A DNA stretch of 64,000 nt, taken from Siphonodentalium dalli. Lineage: Eukaryota; Mollusca; Scaphopoda; Gadilida; Siphonodentaliidae. The DNA lies in the NCBI GenBank assembly GCA_032622095.1, contig CP136063.1, positions 281,041,426-281,105,425 of the forward strand, given 5' to 3'. Both the position numbers and the translations under genes were made by a program. Shown here piece after piece: positions 60,898 to 64,000 of the stretch. The notes below the pieces were generated by a model. The model was not told where the DNA came from. It did no database searches and saw only the letters and a list, made by a program, of their open reading frames with translations. The first letter of the stretch is position 1. The number at the start of each line of letters is the position of its first letter.

Positions 60898-61555
60898 GAA
60901 TCCATTAAAGAATTAATCAATAGATGTTACGTAGGGTCTGAGTAATAGGTCTAAATAAACCATTTTCTGACAATTGTAGCCGGATCACCATCAAAATTAA
61001 TCATCATGACATTCATTATTATGTAAGTTTAAACCAAACTTGATTAATTTTCACATGGATCAGTATTATTTGTGAAGCTCATTAGGTACATGGAGATATG
61101 TGACGCCAGTGACGCACACTGTGTGAAGGGAAACATGGGGTGTGTATTTTTAAACTAAATATATTATTTTCGGACAAAAGTAGAAGAAATTAATTAGTAT
61201 AAAATATTATCACCACAATGATGAAACGGTAAAATTAATCTGATTAACATATATGACACCGACCGGTGACAGACACGGTGTAAATAGATGATAACCTTTG
61301 CCAGCAACCTGATATTAGTATAATTTTACGGAGACACTGTCCAGATAACAGAGAGAAATTATGACACAAAGTGGGAAAACAGCAACAACTCTTAAGGTTA
61401 AAGCATCGATGTATAATGTGTATAGATTAATTGGAATTTGAGAACAAATACATGCCCATCACTCTTATAGCATTTTCGTTTTTCATCATCAAATTTCTCC
61501 AAAATTAATAATAGGGATGTCACTGTTATTTGAAGAGCGAATGTCTAAACTGTTT
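60898..61555. other. Intron sequence, nothing recognised
   Basis: AT-rich. A pogo/mariner-like end (acagtaaaacctctccaaac) occurs at 61561. Confidence 0.35.
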
Positions 61556-61784
61556 TCAATACAGTAAAACCTCTCCAAACGGAACACCCTTCAGACTGAC
61601 CTTTTTTATCGGTTCAGAGAGATGTATGATGTTCAGAAAATTGTGCCATCAAACCTGGGTGTTTATGATGAAAGTTTTTTAGATAGTGATTAACCAATTA
61701 TACTAATTGTTCTAAGACGCTAATGACAATTATTATCCTTATGAGCCTGAACACTCAGTAACCACCATTTTCAGGTGCTCTTTC

Positions 61785-61985
61785 AATGCATAGGTGGTGC
61801 GAAGCAGACACAGTACAAGTGACCTTGCTCAAGGGTCACATTGGCGTGAAATTTGAATAGCGTACAATCTGACAATTGCACATCGATCAATTCGGCCAAG
61901 CCACTGCTGTCTGAAACTGACATTAGACTGTTTTGACAGCAAAGACAAGTCCCATGCTCTAACCACTCGACCACGGAGCTCCAAT
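61785..61985 (-). repeat. tRNA-derived SINE candidate
   Basis: On the minus strand it begins tggagctccgtggtcgagtgg then ttagagcatgggac, which resembles a tRNA A-box region. It continues to ttgagcaaggtcacttg, like the conserved central block of several animal SINEs. No clear B box found. Confidence 0.5.
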
Positions 61986-61994
61986 TATAGTTTA

Positions 61995-62150
61995 TTAACC
62001 CTTTACCCAACAGAACGGCCCTGTGCCAATGCATTCTCTTATATATGCGAGTCGACCACAGGTCGCCTCGCATATATAAGAGAATGCATTGGCTTAACAC
62101 ATTAAAAATGATCAAATTGTCAAAGAATGTAGAAAATATTATAAGAAACG
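61995..62150. mobile_element. Family A element, right part replaced
   Basis: TTAACCCTTTACCCAACAGA and hairpin 1 are normal. After the spacer the sequence switches at 62150 to gagaggccgatcacgatcgg instead of hairpin 2. Confidence 0.8.
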
Positions 62151-63830
62151 AGAGGCCGATCACGATCGGCAGATGTTTAACCCATACCTTGGCGATAGCG
62201 ACTAGCCATAACTGATAATTTGTCAAAGATATGATCACAGGAATTAATCCATATATCAGTACCCAACTTGAAATCAAAAGCTCAAATAATTTGTCTTAAG
62301 AAAGGGTTAAAGTATTTGGGTTGGGGAGGAGTAGTTTTAAATCTCATAACTCTGTCCCTATTCACACAAGGACCTCTCACTGTGAGATCCAATGGTTTAG
62401 TGATTTCGGAGGACATGTTTAGGAGTTTAAGTTAACTCATTGGAAGCAAAAGTGATAAATCCCTATCTTTGCCACTTTTGACATGCCAGATATTCAAAAT
62501 TGATTATTCACTTCTAAAGAGAAATTATAATTTGTTTACAAGCCAGACTGCTTAGAACGACATACATGTAGGGGATTCCATCTCATATTTAAATGGTACT
62601 TTAATTACCCCCCCTTTCCCCCATTCTCCCCAGTTATTTGTTTATCAAACATGGACAGACATAAGATCAGATCTGACCTGTGTATTAAATAAGATTAAGT
62701 GTTTCATAACAGGGGTGAATGGTTTTCAAAAATATATGTAGTTTATACAATTCAAAAGTATTATCTATATAATGTTATACAGACATAATATGATGGGGAT
62801 GCTGGCCCCTATGACCACTAAATCGTTCATATAAAAGAAAGTAAGTTAGCCCTCATTTGAATGGTTTCACACATTACAATGTTTTACAAGTAGCTTGGGC
62901 ACTAAAAGCCACAACCTTCAATGTTAATCTTCTAAGTGCTCTGTGGCCCCTAAAATTCAATCAACCATGAAAATGTGAACAAATGGGAAAATAAGGTTCC
63001 TGGAAATACTAACATCTACCATATTGATTTTCAAAACAAGTCATCACTTACAATAGTCATGTATATTTATCTGCCTGTTTCCCATTGCATAGATAAATCA
63101 TATTGGCTATCAGCTGTTGTTTTAATTTCAAATGGAAAGCACGTGTCTGAAGGGTTAATATATTTTTCAAAAATCAATTAATCAGTCAATACCAAAATTG
63201 ATAGAAGTGAATAGTGTGCAAAGATACCCAATAGATATTAAGAGATATGAGGAAGAGTCCATGTACATTATAGCATGTGTCTATGGAAACCTTGGAAAGG
63301 GTTAATTATTTTTGAAGCAAATTAATGGAATTTAGAAGACACTTATAAGGTGAGGGGGGCCCTTATCTCACCCTGTAATGAAATTTCAAGAATAGGAAAA
63401 ACACCAGTCTTGTGCTGCCATTAATCAATTTGACAGTTAGAATAAACAGCCAGCCAGCCACCAGTGTTGTTTATCTTGCTTGACCCACCAGAGCTCTGTT
63501 AGCATATGTCATCACTCATTTCATAACAGATTTCACTTGGAATGACAACATCTATAAAAATCCTCTCATATCTCTGGATGTTGGATGATCACATGGTAAT
63601 TTATTGATATCATTATATTCATGAAACTATTGCAATAAAATCTTCATAATTTCAAAACAGGATATCACACCTAATTAATCGTATAAAACTAAAATAAATG
63701 AAAGTGTCAATTTTTTTTTATTATTTAAATTTTTTTATTATTGTTATTAAAGTTCAAACAAAATTTAATATTTGTATATGCTAAATTTAGCAAGGAGCTA
63801 AATCTAAAAAATAGAATATTTTTTTTCTTC
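62151..63830. other. Intron sequence with dispersed repeat pieces
   Basis: The first ~60 bp equals the segment at 53166. Lines such as cataactctgtccctattc and several agggttaa words (62307, 63152, 63298) suggest decayed repeats. No MAST exon seen. Confidence 0.4.
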
Positions 63831-64000
63831 TCGAAAAAGGGTCATAACTCCTTTAAAATTAATCGGATCAAACCCATATTCGGACTCGATCTGTATTTTG
63901 GGCTGTGAAACTCACATACCAAATTTGGTTTCGATCGGATAGAAAATGTTTGAGATATCGCATTACTCGTAAAGTGTCTACGGACAGACAGACAGACGGA
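63831..64000 (+). repeat. SINE-like repeat with GGACAGAC tail, cut by window end
   Basis: aaacccatattcggactcga, tgtattttgggctgtgaaac, accaaatttggtttcgatcg, then ctacggacagacagacagacg. Same family as 53811-54420. Confidence 0.65.

Noticed and set aside
61940-61985. Functional tRNA gene on the minus strand
   Set aside because: Only an A-box-like stretch is visible; no anticodon arm, B box or terminator, so a SINE is more likely.
61783-62277. 164-codon minus-strand frame
   Set aside because: It joins family A hairpin sequence to a SINE-like repeat; no conserved protein features.

Overview
This is eukaryotic, AT-rich, intron-dominated DNA. It carries one recognisable protein-coding gene, on the minus strand, buried in a very dense population of palindromic (MITE-like) transposons and tandem repeats. 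The spliced product is a MAST-family kinase (microtubule-associated serine/threonine kinase). Several dispersed repeats end in GGACGGACAGAC-type microsatellite tails after lines such as 'ggccataactct' and 'accaaatttggtt'. From memory these resemble repeats common in bivalve molluscs, so I infer a marine invertebrate, most likely a bivalve; I cannot assign a species.

Gene layout. Nineteen coding exons, numbered w1-w19 in transcript order, run from 49747 down to the stop codon at 12696. All but one of the 18 introns have GT..AG ends whose phases I checked by hand; no exon pair needed forcing. Joined, they encode about 1112 residues: most of the pre-kinase DUF1908-type domain, a complete AGC-like kinase domain with the Lys, Glu, HRD, DFG and APE signatures, the AGC tail, a Ser/Arg-rich linker, a PDZ domain and a long Ser/Pro-rich C-terminus. 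The N-terminal exons lie beyond 64000, because 49748-64000 shows no exon. The region 1-12150 is 3' flank.

Repeat layout. At least three kinds of inverted-repeat element fill the introns and flank. (1) TTAA-bounded elements whose ends begin CCCTTT or CCTCTT/CCTTTC look piggyBac-like. The commonest (family A, 13 copies) contains two perfect ~69-bp hairpins in inverted order. (2) Elements with CAAGYCTG... ends and 8-bp target duplications (family D) look hAT-like, and two larger hAT-like insertions sit inside other MITEs. (3) TA-bounded CAGTAATGCCC palindromes of ~215 bp (family E) look pogo/mariner-like. The same ~69-bp hairpin also occurs inside at least three other outer shells (families B, C' and F).

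Tandem arrays: 38 bp x 9 (555-896), a 40/34-bp mosaic (7399-9110), 38 bp x 7 (9203-9474), 45 bp x 6 (16612-16881) and a ~23-bp array (48774-49062), plus smaller ones.

Most notable points: decayed tandem copies of kinase-exon sequence beside exons w7 and w13; a splice acceptor triplicated by an in-frame 51-bp repeat at exon w16; the migrating hairpin module; TTAA elements sharing one TTAA; and two hammerhead-like cores in Penelope-like fragments.
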